The position numbers and the translations under genes were made by a program. Below, in pieces: positions 8,811 through 16,793 of a stretch of DNA of 64,000 nt. Below the pieces are notes generated by a model that worked only from the letters and a program-made list of their open reading frames with translations, was not told the origin of the DNA and made no database searches. This stretch comes from Massilibacteroides vaginae (GTDB lineage: Bacteria > Bacteroidota > Bacteroidia > Bacteroidales > Tannerellaceae): contig NZ_FXDJ01000009.1 of the NCBI RefSeq assembly GCF_900178525.1, forward strand, positions 890,263-954,262, given 5' to 3'. Every line of letters starts with the position of its first letter. Position 1 is the first letter of the stretch.

Positions 8811-10037
8811 TTAAGGAGTAAATTTTTTGATGATTAAAGACGAATTAGTTCCACCAAACCCGAATGAATTAGACAGGTAAGTGTCAAATTCAGTTTCGAT
8901 AGTCTTTGTCGGAATATTTAATAAAGAAGATGCTTCGTCAGGCTCTTCAAAGTTAAGATTGGGTGCGATAAACCCTTTCTCCATCATCAGTGTTGAATAT
9001 ACGATTTCGCTGGCTCCTGCCATCCACATTTCATGTCCTGTCATTGATTTAGTAGAAGTGACATAAGGGGACTTTTCTCCGAAAACCTGCACAATCGCAT
9101 GAGCTTCGTTCAGATCTCCTAAAGGAGTTGATGTTGCGTGCGCATTAATATATCGTATGTCGGAAGGCAATAGTGAAGCATTACGTAACGCCATTTCCAG
9201 AGAACGTTTAGGCCCGTCTATGTTCGGAACAGAAATATGGTCTCCGTTAGAGGAAAAACCATAACCAATTACTTCTGCGAGAATAGTTGCTCCCCGTCTT
9301 TTCGCTGACTCGTAGCTTTCAAGTATAACAGTCGCTCCGCCACCGCTGGGCACTAATCCGTCACGGTTTTTATCAAAAGGACGAGATGCTGCGCCCGGAT
9401 TATCTTCACGTGATGAGAAAGCCGATAAACCATCGAAACTCCCTACGGAATACATGTTTACCTCCTGCGCTCCACCACAAACGATTGCTTCCTGTAAGCC
9501 TGATTGAATCAGCAAGAATCCCATTCCGATCGCATGAGATCCACTTGCACAGGCCCCTGAGATCGTGAAATTTATTCCGCGTAACTTGAAGATAACAGAA
9601 AGGTTCATCGTTACTGTCGAATTCATACTCTGAAAGATAGACCCTGAACCGACCAATGCGGTATTACGCTTTTCGCGGATAACATCCACCGCGTGAATCA
9701 CGGGTTCTGTGCTGCTATCATTCCCATAAAGGATACCAACCTCGTTCTTCTCCAGAAAGTCTTCGTCAATGCCCGCTTGTTGTAGAGCCTCGGTTGTAGC
9801 TACATAAGCATACATACCCTGTTCTGAAAGATAGTTTCGTTTTTTACGATCTAAACAACCTTTCAGGTCCGGCCTTTCCAATATTCCGGTTAGTGCTGAG
9901 TTATATCCGTACTCTTTACGAACAGGATCAATTCCAATACCGGACACTCCGTTGTAGAGCGAAGAAACGACTTCCTCTTTGTTCTTTCCGATACAGGAGT
10001 AAATACCCATTCCTGTAATAACTACTCTATTCATCAT
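8811..10037 (-). CDS. Beta-ketoacyl-ACP synthase (aryl-polyene type)
   Basis: 408 residues with the full triad: Cys163 (SGACASGSH), His300 (INAHATSTP) and His335 (SMTGHEMWM). The last motif departs from the usual GHTLGAAG, which is characteristic of the KS that pairs with FabG in aryl-polyene clusters. Its ATG overlaps the stop of the ketoreductase gene in a TAATG junction, so condensation and reduction are translationally coupled. A likely role is early elongation of the coumaroyl starter. Confidence 0.88.
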   Translation of the reverse strand: MMNRVVITGMGIYSCIGKNKEEVVSSLYNGVSGIGIDPVRKEYGYNSALTGILERPDLKGCLDRKKRNYLSEQGMYAYVATTEALQQAGIDEDFLEKNEVGILYGNDSSTEPVIHAVDVIREKRNTALVGSGSIFQSMNSTVTMNLSVIFKLRGINFTISGACASGSHAIGMGFLLIQSGLQEAIVCGGAQEVNMYSVGSFDGLSAFSSREDNPGAASRPFDKNRDGLVPSGGGATVILESYESAKRRGATILAEVIGYGFSSNGDHISVPNIDGPKRSLEMALRNASLLPSDIRYINAHATSTPLGDLNEAHAIVQVFGEKSPYVTSTKSMTGHEMWMAGASEIVYSTLMMEKGFIAPNLNFEEPDEASSLLNIPTKTIETEFDTYLSNSFGFGGTNSSLIIKKFTP

Positions 10038-10768
10038 TATGTATATAAACCTCCATTAATAGAAATGACTTCCCCGGTTATATAAGCCGCTGCCGGTGAG
10101 GCGAGAAAACCTACCAGTTCAGCCACTTCTTCGGGCTCTCCAAATCTGCCTGAAGGAATTAACTTCTTTAATTCGTTTTCGTTTAAACCTTCTGTCATGT
10201 CCGTACGAATAAAGCCCGGAGCGACAGCGTTTACGGTTACTTTCTTTTTAGCGACTTCCTGCGCCAAAGCCTTAGTGGCTGCGATTACCCCACCTTTAGC
10301 CGCGGAATAGTTGGTTTGACCCGGCATACCTTTTATTCCTGATAAAGAAACGACATTAATAATACGACCGAAGCGTTTTACTATCATATCTTTTAAAAGC
10401 AACTGAGTTACATAGAAAAAACCATTCAGACTTGGATTAATTACATTATACCATTCCTTTTCAGTCATCCATATCATCAGGTTATCTTGCTTTATACCGG
10501 CATTATTTACAAGTACTTCAATATAACTACCTGCATGTTCAGATATCCATTTATTTAAGGCTTTGTTTACGCTATCAGCGTCAGAGACATCAAACGGCAT
10601 TAGTTCACCTTTACCGCCCAGGCTCTCTATTTCTTCTAACGTTCTCTTGGCCTCTGTTTCATTGGAACGGTAGTTGATTAGTAAGGTGTATCCCATTCGG
10701 GCAAGCTTCAGGCAGATAGCTCGTCCTATGCCACGGCTTCCTCCTGTAACTAACGCGTATTTATTCAT
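10037..10768 (-). CDS. 3-oxoacyl-ACP reductase (FabG-like SDR)
   Basis: 243 residues. The Rossmann motif GGSRGIG (9-15), NNAG (87-90), a catalytic serine near 140-142 and YSAAK (Tyr153, Lys157) identify a classical short-chain dehydrogenase of the FabG type. It reduces the beta-keto group after each condensation with NADPH. It lies between the ammonia-lyase and a ketosynthase in the polyene operon, so I treat it as a pathway-specific ketoreductase. Confidence 0.9.
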   Translation of the reverse strand: MNKYALVTGGSRGIGRAICLKLARMGYTLLINYRSNETEAKRTLEEIESLGGKGELMPFDVSDADSVNKALNKWISEHAGSYIEVLVNNAGIKQDNLMIWMTEKEWYNVINPSLNGFFYVTQLLLKDMIVKRFGRIINVVSLSGIKGMPGQTNYSAAKGGVIAATKALAQEVAKKKVTVNAVAPGFIRTDMTEGLNENELKKLIPSGRFGEPEEVAELVGFLASPAAAYITGEVISINGGLYT

Positions 10769-10796
10769 AATTTGAAATCCCTTGTATTATTGTTTG

Positions 10797-12350
10797 TCAA
10801 AAGTGTCGTAAAGATAATTGTTTGTTCTTTAACCATACAATCATCTTTTCTATTTCTTTGTATTTGGGGGTATCCTCCTTAAAAACGGGGAAGAAATCAC
10901 GTAATTCCTGATATATACCACGTGTGTATCCAGAGAGTTTATCTTGCGATTGAAGATAGTCTATCGCCTGTACGATCGCCATAAAATGAATAGCCATCAC
11001 CTGAAAACCATTGTCTATTACTGTTTTCGCAAGCAAGGCTGAGTTTGTTCCCATACTTACAATGTCCTGATTATCGTTATTGCAGGGAATGCTATGAATA
11101 TACATCGGGTTGGATAATGTCTGAGATTCAGCAGTGGTCGAGGTTGCCGTGAATTGTGCCGCCTGAAGACCATAATTTAATCCTAAAACACCCAGATTGA
11201 CGAAAGGAGGGAGAATTCCATTGATCCGATCGTGAAACAGATAGTTCAATTGTCTTTCTGTCAGCATGGTTAGCTTGGTGATCGCTATCTTGAGTTTGTC
11301 CATTTCGAATGAAACATAATCACCGTGGAAATTTCCACCATGATAAACACTCTCTGTCTCCGGGTCGATGATCGGATTATCGCACGCTGAATTTAATTCA
11401 TTGACCAGCACCTTTTCCGCGGTATCTATTGTGTCAAGAATAGGACCTAATATCTGTGGTACACAGCGTAATGAATAATAAGGCTGTACTTTATGACTGA
11501 AAATCTTTTCTTCATTCTTTGTGAATAGAATCTCTTCGCGCTTTAATACGGAACGACTATCCTCAAAACAACTAAGCATCATCTTAGCAATACGCTGTTG
11601 TCCGGAATGACGCTTCGTTCCATTTAAAACAGGCGATGCGAAGTCGTCGAAGGAAGACGCAATTTCATTCACCATCACAGATGCTGTAACCGAGAGTGCC
11701 AGTAATTGGCGTGCGTATATCAGGTTGATTAATCCTATTCCTGTCATTACAGAAGTGCCGTTTGTGACAGACAATCCCTCTCTTATCCTGACCTTAAATG
11801 GGGTTAACCCCAATTTTTTCATAACATTCTCCGACGAATCCCAGTTTCCTTCAAACATCACTTCACCCTCTCCGATCAGAGTAAGTGCTATGTGCGCCAA
11901 TTGAACCAGGTCTCCACTTGCTCCGACTCCTCCATGCGCAGGAATACGCGGAAAAACATTGTGGTTGATAAATTCAGTCAGTAAGACAATTAACTCTGTA
12001 TGCACACCTGAATATCCTTGTAAAAAAGTAGATAGTCGGGCTATCATGGCTGCTTTTACATAGATAGGAGGGAGAGCTTCTCCTGCACCGGTAGAATGAC
12101 TTCGTATAATGTTATATTGTAGCTCTTTCAGTGAATGATCTTCTATCCTATACTGAGCCATGGGGCCGAAACCGGTGTTGATACCATAGATGATTTTCTC
12201 TTTTGAGAATTTTTCCAGAAAGTGAAAACAATGATCTACTTTGTTCAACGTGTCAGCCGGGAGAGACAGTTTTGCTTCGCCAAACACAAGTGCTTTTATA
12301 TCGTCTAAAGAGAAGCCACTATCTGTATTGTATATATATTCTTCTATCAT
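10797..12350 (-). CDS. Tyrosine ammonia-lyase (aromatic amino acid lyase, FjTAL-like)
   Basis: 517 residues. Ala144-Ser145-Gly146 in HGGVGASGDL form the autocatalytic MIO cofactor, Tyr55 (IIYGINTGFG) is the catalytic base, and ASTTAESQ-type and NDNQD segments complete the active site. The sequence strongly resembles the characterised Flavobacterium johnsoniae tyrosine ammonia-lyase, including GFGPMAQYRI and YNxIRSHSxGxG. The reaction gives 4-coumarate and ammonia from tyrosine, the aryl starter for flexirubin and aryl-polyene pigments. Ser84-His85 at the selectivity position is histidase-like on paper, but FjTAL has the same pair. It is the first gene of the operon. Confidence 0.88.
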   Translation of the reverse strand: MIEEYIYNTDSGFSLDDIKALVFGEAKLSLPADTLNKVDHCFHFLEKFSKEKIIYGINTGFGPMAQYRIEDHSLKELQYNIIRSHSTGAGEALPPIYVKAAMIARLSTFLQGYSGVHTELIVLLTEFINHNVFPRIPAHGGVGASGDLVQLAHIALTLIGEGEVMFEGNWDSSENVMKKLGLTPFKVRIREGLSVTNGTSVMTGIGLINLIYARQLLALSVTASVMVNEIASSFDDFASPVLNGTKRHSGQQRIAKMMLSCFEDSRSVLKREEILFTKNEEKIFSHKVQPYYSLRCVPQILGPILDTIDTAEKVLVNELNSACDNPIIDPETESVYHGGNFHGDYVSFEMDKLKIAITKLTMLTERQLNYLFHDRINGILPPFVNLGVLGLNYGLQAAQFTATSTTAESQTLSNPMYIHSIPCNNDNQDIVSMGTNSALLAKTVIDNGFQVMAIHFMAIVQAIDYLQSQDKLSGYTRGIYQELRDFFPVFKEDTPKYKEIEKMIVWLKNKQLSLRHF

Positions 12351-12369
12351 TTCTTTTAGAAATATCAGG

Positions 12370-12377
12370 CAAAAATA
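12370..12377 (-). promoter_or_regulatory. Candidate -7 box for the aryl-polyene operon
   Basis: On the minus strand TATTTTTG fits the Bacteroidota -7 consensus TAnnTTTG exactly, 20 bases before the ammonia-lyase ATG. No good TTG is seen at the -33 position, so the call rests on the -7 box and its place upstream of the first gene. Confidence 0.45.
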
Positions 12378-12412
12378 CGATTTTTAGACCGGATTTTAAA
12401 GATATAATGAAA

Positions 12413-12460
12413 TGAAGGACAAAACAGAAGAGAAGATATTCTCTTTCGTTATGTCCTTCA
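12413..12460 (-). terminator. Nested hairpin terminator after nfnB
   Basis: TGAAGGACA (12413-12421) pairs perfectly with TGTCCTTCA (12452-12460), and an inner stem AGAGAA/TTCTCT closes on a GATA loop. It lies about 20 bases beyond the stop of the NfnB gene on the minus strand and separates that operon from the aryl-polyene promoter. Confidence 0.6.
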
Positions 12461-12481
12461 TCGTGCTTTTTATTTGTTTTC

Positions 12482-13954
12482 TTATTTCGAAAGCAGACTT
12501 TCGGCCATGGCTGCGGCTGCTTTACGTCCGTCTCCCATTGCCAGGATTACCGTAGCACCTCCACGAACAATATCTCCTCCGGCGTATACATCGGCTAAAG
12601 CTGAACGCATATTGTCTTCACTTACAACGATCGTGCCTTTACGGGTTACTTCCAGTCCGCTGAATGCTTGAGGTATAAGTGGATTTGGAGATACGCCCAC
12701 ACTGACAATCACCTCATCCACTTCAATCGTGTCGATTGCTCCCGGAATAGGGATCGGGCTTCTTCTTCCCGAAGCATCCGGTTCGCCAAGTTCCATTTTT
12801 TGAAGTTTCATTTCTTGTACCCGGCCTCGTTCGTCACCAAGGTATTCAATTGGGTTGTGTAGCGTTAGGAATTCCACACCTTCTTCTTTGGCGTGTTTTA
12901 CTTCTTCCAGACGTGCAGGCATTTCTTCTTCGCTTCTACGGTAAACGATCATTGCTCGTTCAGCACCTAATCTTTTAGCCGTACGAACAGAGTCCATCGC
13001 GGTATTTCCTCCGCCAATCACAGCAACTTTTTTTCCTATCAGAACGGGAGTATCACTCTCAGGATTAGCCGCATCCATCAGATTAACACGAGTAAGGTAC
13101 TCGTTGGACGACATAACACCAACCAAGTTTTCTCCCGGAATATTCATAAAATTAGGTAATCCGGCTCCACTGGCTACAAAAATTCCTTTAAAACCATCCG
13201 TATGCAAATCCTCATAACTAATTGTTTTTCCTACAATGCAGTTCGTTATAAACGTAACCCCCATCTTACGCAGACTATCGATCTCTACGTCTACAATCTG
13301 GTTTGGCAGACGAAATTCAGGTATGCCGTATTTTAATACGCCGCCGATTTCGTGTAAGGCCTCAAAAACAGTTACATCAAAGCCTCTTTTCGCCATATCT
13401 CCGGCAAAAGATAATCCGGCAGGACCTGAACCAACTACCGCAATTTTAATTCCGTTCTTCTCTTCGATCTCCGGAACGAATATATTTCCACTTTCACGCT
13501 CATAATCTGCCGCGAAGCGTTCCAGATAGCCAATAGCTACGGCTTCTTTTTTCATCTTAGCTGTGTAGATACATTGGCTTTCGCATTGTTTTTCCTGTGG
13601 GCACACACGTCCGCAAACAGCTGGCAACGCGCTTGTTTCTTTTAATATTTTGGCTGCCGACGAAATATCTCCAACCTCTATGTATTTTATAAATGTCGGA
13701 ATATTGATACTTACCGGACAACCGGTCATACAAGTCGGATTAACACAGTCTAAACAACGCTGAGCTTCCAGCATAGCTTGTTCTTTGGTAAGTCCGAGGT
13801 TTACCTCTTCATTGTTTTTATTTCGGTAGTCGGCATCCAGTTCGTTCATTTCTACACGAACGAGGTCTGTGCGTTCTTTTGCTTTTTTGCTTTTGCGAAG
13901 TTCTTCCCTCCACGGTTCCGCACGGCGTGCGGCAATACTATCTTGTTGTGTCAT
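12482..13954 (-). CDS. nfnB: NADPH-binding large subunit of NfnAB-type transhydrogenase (GltD-like)
   Basis: 490 residues. N-terminal Fe-S ligands are CLDCVNPTCMTGC (67-79) and CGRVCPQEKQCESQC (114-128). These are followed by an FAD Rossmann motif (VVGSGPAG, about 173-180) and an NADPH motif (VIGGGNTAMDS). This is the GltD/SudA fold, often auto-annotated as glutamate synthase small subunit. The adjacent NfnA-like gene 7 bases upstream and the absence of a GltB large subunit favour NADH-dependent reduced-ferredoxin:NADP+ oxidoreductase, a flavin-based bifurcating enzyme that makes NADPH. A glutamate synthase role is the alternative. Confidence 0.8.
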   Translation of the reverse strand: MTQQDSIAARRAEPWREELRKSKKAKERTDLVRVEMNELDADYRNKNNEEVNLGLTKEQAMLEAQRCLDCVNPTCMTGCPVSINIPTFIKYIEVGDISSAAKILKETSALPAVCGRVCPQEKQCESQCIYTAKMKKEAVAIGYLERFAADYERESGNIFVPEIEEKNGIKIAVVGSGPAGLSFAGDMAKRGFDVTVFEALHEIGGVLKYGIPEFRLPNQIVDVEIDSLRKMGVTFITNCIVGKTISYEDLHTDGFKGIFVASGAGLPNFMNIPGENLVGVMSSNEYLTRVNLMDAANPESDTPVLIGKKVAVIGGGNTAMDSVRTAKRLGAERAMIVYRRSEEEMPARLEEVKHAKEEGVEFLTLHNPIEYLGDERGRVQEMKLQKMELGEPDASGRRSPIPIPGAIDTIEVDEVIVSVGVSPNPLIPQAFSGLEVTRKGTIVVSEDNMRSALADVYAGGDIVRGGATVILAMGDGRKAAAAMAESLLSK

Positions 13955-13961
13955 AAGGTTC

Positions 13962-14759
13962 TTATTTTTGCTCTAACTCTTTATATGCTCCCAATCGCAT
14001 CAACATTTCGTCGAAGTCTACTTGATGGGCATCAAATTCGGGACCATCTACGCAAACAAACTTTGTTTGTCCGCCTACGGTTATACGGCATGCGCCACAC
14101 ATCCCCGTGCCATCCACCATAATCGTATTCAGGGATGCTAATGTAGGAACATCGTATTTTTTCGTGAGCGCAGCAACAAATTTCATCATGATTGCGGGTC
14201 CGATAGTTACACACAAATCTACCTTCTCACGATTTATTACACTCTCAACCCCATTCGTAACCAACCCTTTATTTCCGTATGAACCATCATCTGTCATGAC
14301 AATCACTTCGTCCGAATATTTCTTCATCTGATCTTCTAAGATCACGAGTTCTTTCGTACGCGCTGCCAAGACTACGATCACCCGGTTGCCTGCATTATGA
14401 AAAGCTTCTACGATCGGTAAAAGCGGAGCTACGCCAACGCCTCCTCCTGCACACACAACAGTCCCTACCTTCTCAACATGAGTGGCTTGTCCTAACGGAC
14501 CTACAAGGTCTGTGATATAATCACCTTCATTTAAAGCACATATCTTCTTTGAAGAGCCACCAACACCTTGAATTACCAGGTCTATCGTTCCTTTTTGGAT
14601 ATCCGAACCAGCTATGGTAAGCGGTATACGTTCTCCCTTTTCGCCTACTTTTACAATCACAAAGTGGCCTGCTTTTCTTGAACGCGCAATAAGCGGTGCT
14701 TCAACAACAAGCTTTACCACATTTGCCGAAAAGTGTTCCTTACTTACAATTTTATTCAT
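13962..14759 (-). CDS. nfnA: Ferredoxin-NADP reductase-like subunit NfnA
   Basis: 265 residues. An N-terminal FAD-binding barrel (RIPLTIAGSD) is followed by an NAD domain (CAGGGVGVAPLLP, about 103-115) and a C-terminal [2Fe-2S] site. In DHOD-B/PyrK-like proteins the site is four cysteines. Here the first ligand position is Asp216 (MVDGTGMCGAC), with Cys221, Cys224 and Cys236. An Asp ligand is reported for NfnA, so this residue supports NfnA over a pyrimidine or sulfide dehydrogenase subunit. It is transcribed with nfnB. Confidence 0.8.
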   Translation of the reverse strand: MNKIVSKEHFSANVVKLVVEAPLIARSRKAGHFVIVKVGEKGERIPLTIAGSDIQKGTIDLVIQGVGGSSKKICALNEGDYITDLVGPLGQATHVEKVGTVVCAGGGVGVAPLLPIVEAFHNAGNRVIVVLAARTKELVILEDQMKKYSDEVIVMTDDGSYGNKGLVTNGVESVINREKVDLCVTIGPAIMMKFVAALTKKYDVPTLASLNTIMVDGTGMCGACRITVGGQTKFVCVDGPEFDAHQVDFDEMLMRLGAYKELEQK

Positions 14760-14803
14760 TCCAATCGCTCCTATCTTTCGTACTAATTACTGTTTTACAC
14801 ATT

Positions 14804-15187
14804 TTATTCAAACAAGCCCTCGTCTCTCACCAGCATTAAAATGGCAGAATGAGGAACAATCAGGTATGTTTCTTCATTAAAGTTAATTTCGTATGCCGCG
14901 TTTTGCAGATAAATAGCCAGGTCTCCTTCATGTGCCTGAAGAGGAAGGTATTGAACTTCGTCGTTCTTTTTCTTCCATGCTTCGTCTTCTTCCGCCGGCG
15001 TAGGAAGAGGATAGCCCGGTCCTGCTTTAATAATATAACCAGATTGTATCTTTTCTCCTTGTTGTACGGAGGGAGGAAGATATAATCCCGATTTCGTCTG
15101 ACTATTCGGGTTTTTGGGTCGGATGAGCACCTTGTCACCGATCATAATAAACTTATCTATATCCTTTTGATCTATCGATAATTGCAT
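14804..15187 (-). CDS. GroES-like co-chaperone family protein
   Basis: 127 residues. KVLIRPKNPNSQTKSGLYLP resembles the start of Cpn10/GroES (xVLVxxxxxExxTxGGIxLP). Later segments (GYIIKAGPGYPLP, then EGDLAIYLQNAAYEINFNEETYLIVPHSAILMLV in two strands) follow the GroES barrel. Compared with GroES (about 95 residues) there is an insertion near residues 65-85, rich in Glu, Lys and Trp, where GroES has a short turn. No GroEL gene is adjacent, so this is a paralogue rather than the main GroES. Confidence 0.75.
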   Translation of the reverse strand: MQLSIDQKDIDKFIMIGDKVLIRPKNPNSQTKSGLYLPPSVQQGEKIQSGYIIKAGPGYPLPTPAEEDEAWKKKNDEVQYLPLQAHEGDLAIYLQNAAYEINFNEETYLIVPHSAILMLVRDEGLFE

Positions 15188-15215
15188 ATAAATGATATTA
15201 GAAATTTTAGTTCCG

Positions 15216-15223
15216 CAAACTTA
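15216..15223 (-). promoter_or_regulatory. Candidate -7 box for the GroES-like gene
   Basis: On the minus strand TAAGTTTG matches TAnnTTTG exactly, 29 bases before the ATG at 15187. A -33 TTG at normal spacing is not apparent. Confidence 0.4.
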
Positions 15224-15416
15224 ATCAAAAAGAGTGAATTATGCATTGTCTGAAGGATTACAAAATGAATTGTCTGTTTTTTCGCTATATTCTTTTGATA
15301 AAATGAAACCAAAGTACCTGCCCTTACTTACAAATCGTTTTCCCGGTTTCATTGATTTTCTCTTCATTTTATTGCAAAAGTGAAAATCCATTCGAAAAAA
15401 CAAAAGCCATTTTTAT

Positions 15417-15424
15417 TACTTTTG
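15417..15424 (+). promoter_or_regulatory. Candidate -7 box for the Rpn-family gene
   Basis: TACTTTTG matches TAnnTTTG exactly, about 40 bases before the ATG at 15464. The stretch 15188-15463 otherwise holds no gene. Confidence 0.4.
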
Positions 15425-15463
15425 CCGGAATAAGTATTAAAAATAAGATCAAAAACCTTACCT

Positions 15464-16327
15464 ATGATTGAGAAAGAACCTTTCTGTTATATCAATCCGC
15501 TAACTGATTTCGGATTTAAAAAGTTGTTTTTTAACGAATTAAACAAAGATCTCCTAATTGATTTTTTAAACGAAATCATTCCTGAACCAGATAAAATAGT
15601 TGATCTTCAATATGAACCGACGATTTTACAAGGAGAAGAAGCAACCGAACGGAAAGCTATTTTTGATATTTTCTGCACAAACGCAAAAGGAGAATATTTT
15701 ATAGTTGAGATTCAACGAGCCAAGCAACCCTACTTCCGTGACCGAAGTTTATACTATGCTTCCTACCCAATCCAGAAACAAGGAATCAAAGGAAAATGGG
15801 ACTTTCGTTTGAAAGCAGTGTATTTTATTGGAATATTAGACTTTGTATTATTTAATGAAGTAGCAGACGATCACGAACATTATTTAGAATATGTGCAATT
15901 AATCCGCCAAAGAACAGGTACAATTTACTCTAAAAAGATTAACTTCGCCTTTGTAGAGCTTCCGAAATTTAAGAAAACTGAAGCCGAACTTCGAACCAAT
16001 ACAGATCGTTGGTTGTTCTGTTTACGTAATCTATCTCGGTTAGACACTCGTCCTGAAGCGGTGCAGGGCAGGATTTTTGAAAAGTTATTTAAAGCCGCAG
16101 AAATAAACCGACTAACGAAACAAGAAATGGCGACTTACAAAAAGAGCATATTAGAATACGACGATGTCCGCAACGCAGTTGATTATGCGCGTAAAGAGGG
16201 TCGTGAGGAAGGTGTTCAAAAAGAGAAACGCACACTGGCTATCAATTGTTTGAAAGAAGGTATGTCTACAAAGCAAGTCAGTAGGATCACAGGATTAAGC
16301 GAAGAAGAAATACTGAAACTTCAATAA
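15464..16327 (+). CDS. Rpn family recombination-promoting nuclease / PD-(D/E)XK transposase-like protein
   Basis: 287 residues. The N-terminus YINPLTDFGFKKLFF is the Rpn/PF12784 opening. The nuclease core shows Asp in AIFDIFCTN and the ExQ pair in YFIVEIQRAKQPYF, followed by RSLYYASYPIQKQ. The C-terminus carries a small helix-turn-helix (EGMSTKQVSRITGLSEEEI). Rpn proteins cut DNA and promote RecA-independent recombination; many are multicopy and phage-defence-like. No terminal inverted repeats are seen around it, so it is not a recognisable insertion sequence. It is complete and stands alone. Confidence 0.85.
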   Translation: MIEKEPFCYINPLTDFGFKKLFFNELNKDLLIDFLNEIIPEPDKIVDLQYEPTILQGEEATERKAIFDIFCTNAKGEYFIVEIQRAKQPYFRDRSLYYASYPIQKQGIKGKWDFRLKAVYFIGILDFVLFNEVADDHEHYLEYVQLIRQRTGTIYSKKINFAFVELPKFKKTEAELRTNTDRWLFCLRNLSRLDTRPEAVQGRIFEKLFKAAEINRLTKQEMATYKKSILEYDDVRNAVDYARKEGREEGVQKEKRTLAINCLKEGMSTKQVSRITGLSEEEILKLQ

Positions 16328-16338
16328 TCAGCTGTTAT

Positions 16339-16383
16339 GGGGATAAGTCCGGGATAGCATGCTTTTCACGCAAACCCGGCCCC
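16339..16383. terminator. Imperfect hairpin between convergent genes
   Basis: CCGGG (16349-16353) pairs with CCCGG (16375-16379), and an outer GGGG run can pair with CCC at 16381-16383 across a bulge. It lies between the convergent Rpn gene and the T9SS-sorted protein gene. There is no clear T-run, so it is a weak call. Confidence 0.3.
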
Positions 16384-16396
16384 TACTTCTATATTA

Positions 16397-16717
16397 TCAG
16401 CGAACAACTATCTTCCGGACGGTTTCTTCTACCCGCACGATATAATACCCTTTTGACAAGTTTACCGGATATTCGCCTGACGTATATTTTATTTCAACTT
16501 CCAAAACTTTTAAACCAACAACACTGTAGATTTCAAGTTTACTCCCTACAGTGGCATTGTTAATTTTAATTCTGTTGTCAACAAATGAGATCTCGATTTC
16601 CGGTTTTGTTTGTTGCTTTTGCGGATAGGATATGCTAACTCGGTCAGCAGAAAACATGTTGACCGGAGTACTTGTTATGAAGAACAAGATTAAGAGTATA
16701 GAAAAAAATCCTCTCAT
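16397..16717 (-). CDS. Tiny secreted protein with a C-terminal T9SS type A-like sorting domain
   Basis: 106 residues. Residues 1-24 are a signal peptide. After about 20 linker residues the remainder looks like a type A sorting domain: IEISFVDNRIKINNA, then LEIYSVVGLKVLEVEI, YPVNLSKGYYIVRV and a basic end KIVVR. Type A domains normally sit at the end of large surface enzymes and direct them through the type IX system; here almost nothing else is left. It may be a decayed or minimal T9SS substrate. A gliding/T9SS core operon lies 9 kb away. Confidence 0.65.
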   Translation of the reverse strand: MRGFFSILLILFFITSTPVNMFSADRVSISYPQKQQTKPEIEISFVDNRIKINNATVGSKLEIYSVVGLKVLEVEIKYTSGEYPVNLSKGYYIVRVEETVRKIVVR

Positions 16718-16740
16718 GCGCAGATATCCTTATATAAGAA

Positions 16741-16748
16741 CAAAAATA
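16741..16748 (-). promoter_or_regulatory. Candidate -7 box for the T9SS-sorted small protein
   Basis: On the minus strand TATTTTTG matches TAnnTTTG, 24 bases before the ATG at 16717. No TTG is seen near -33. Confidence 0.35.
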
Positions 16749-16793
16749 ATTATTTTTCCGCTCAGTTGCCTGAAAATAATGAAAAAAACACGA

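Noticed and set aside
10797-12350. Histidine ammonia-lyase (hutH)
   Set aside because: Ser-His at the selectivity position is histidase-like, but the sequence follows F. johnsoniae tyrosine ammonia-lyase closely and the gene heads an aryl-polyene operon with no hut genes.
12482-13954. Glutamate synthase small subunit (gltD)
   Set aside because: No large subunit gene is adjacent, and the upstream gene is an NfnA-like flavoprotein with an Asp iron ligand.
15464-16327. Insertion sequence around the Rpn gene
   Set aside because: No terminal inverted repeats or target duplications are seen on either side.
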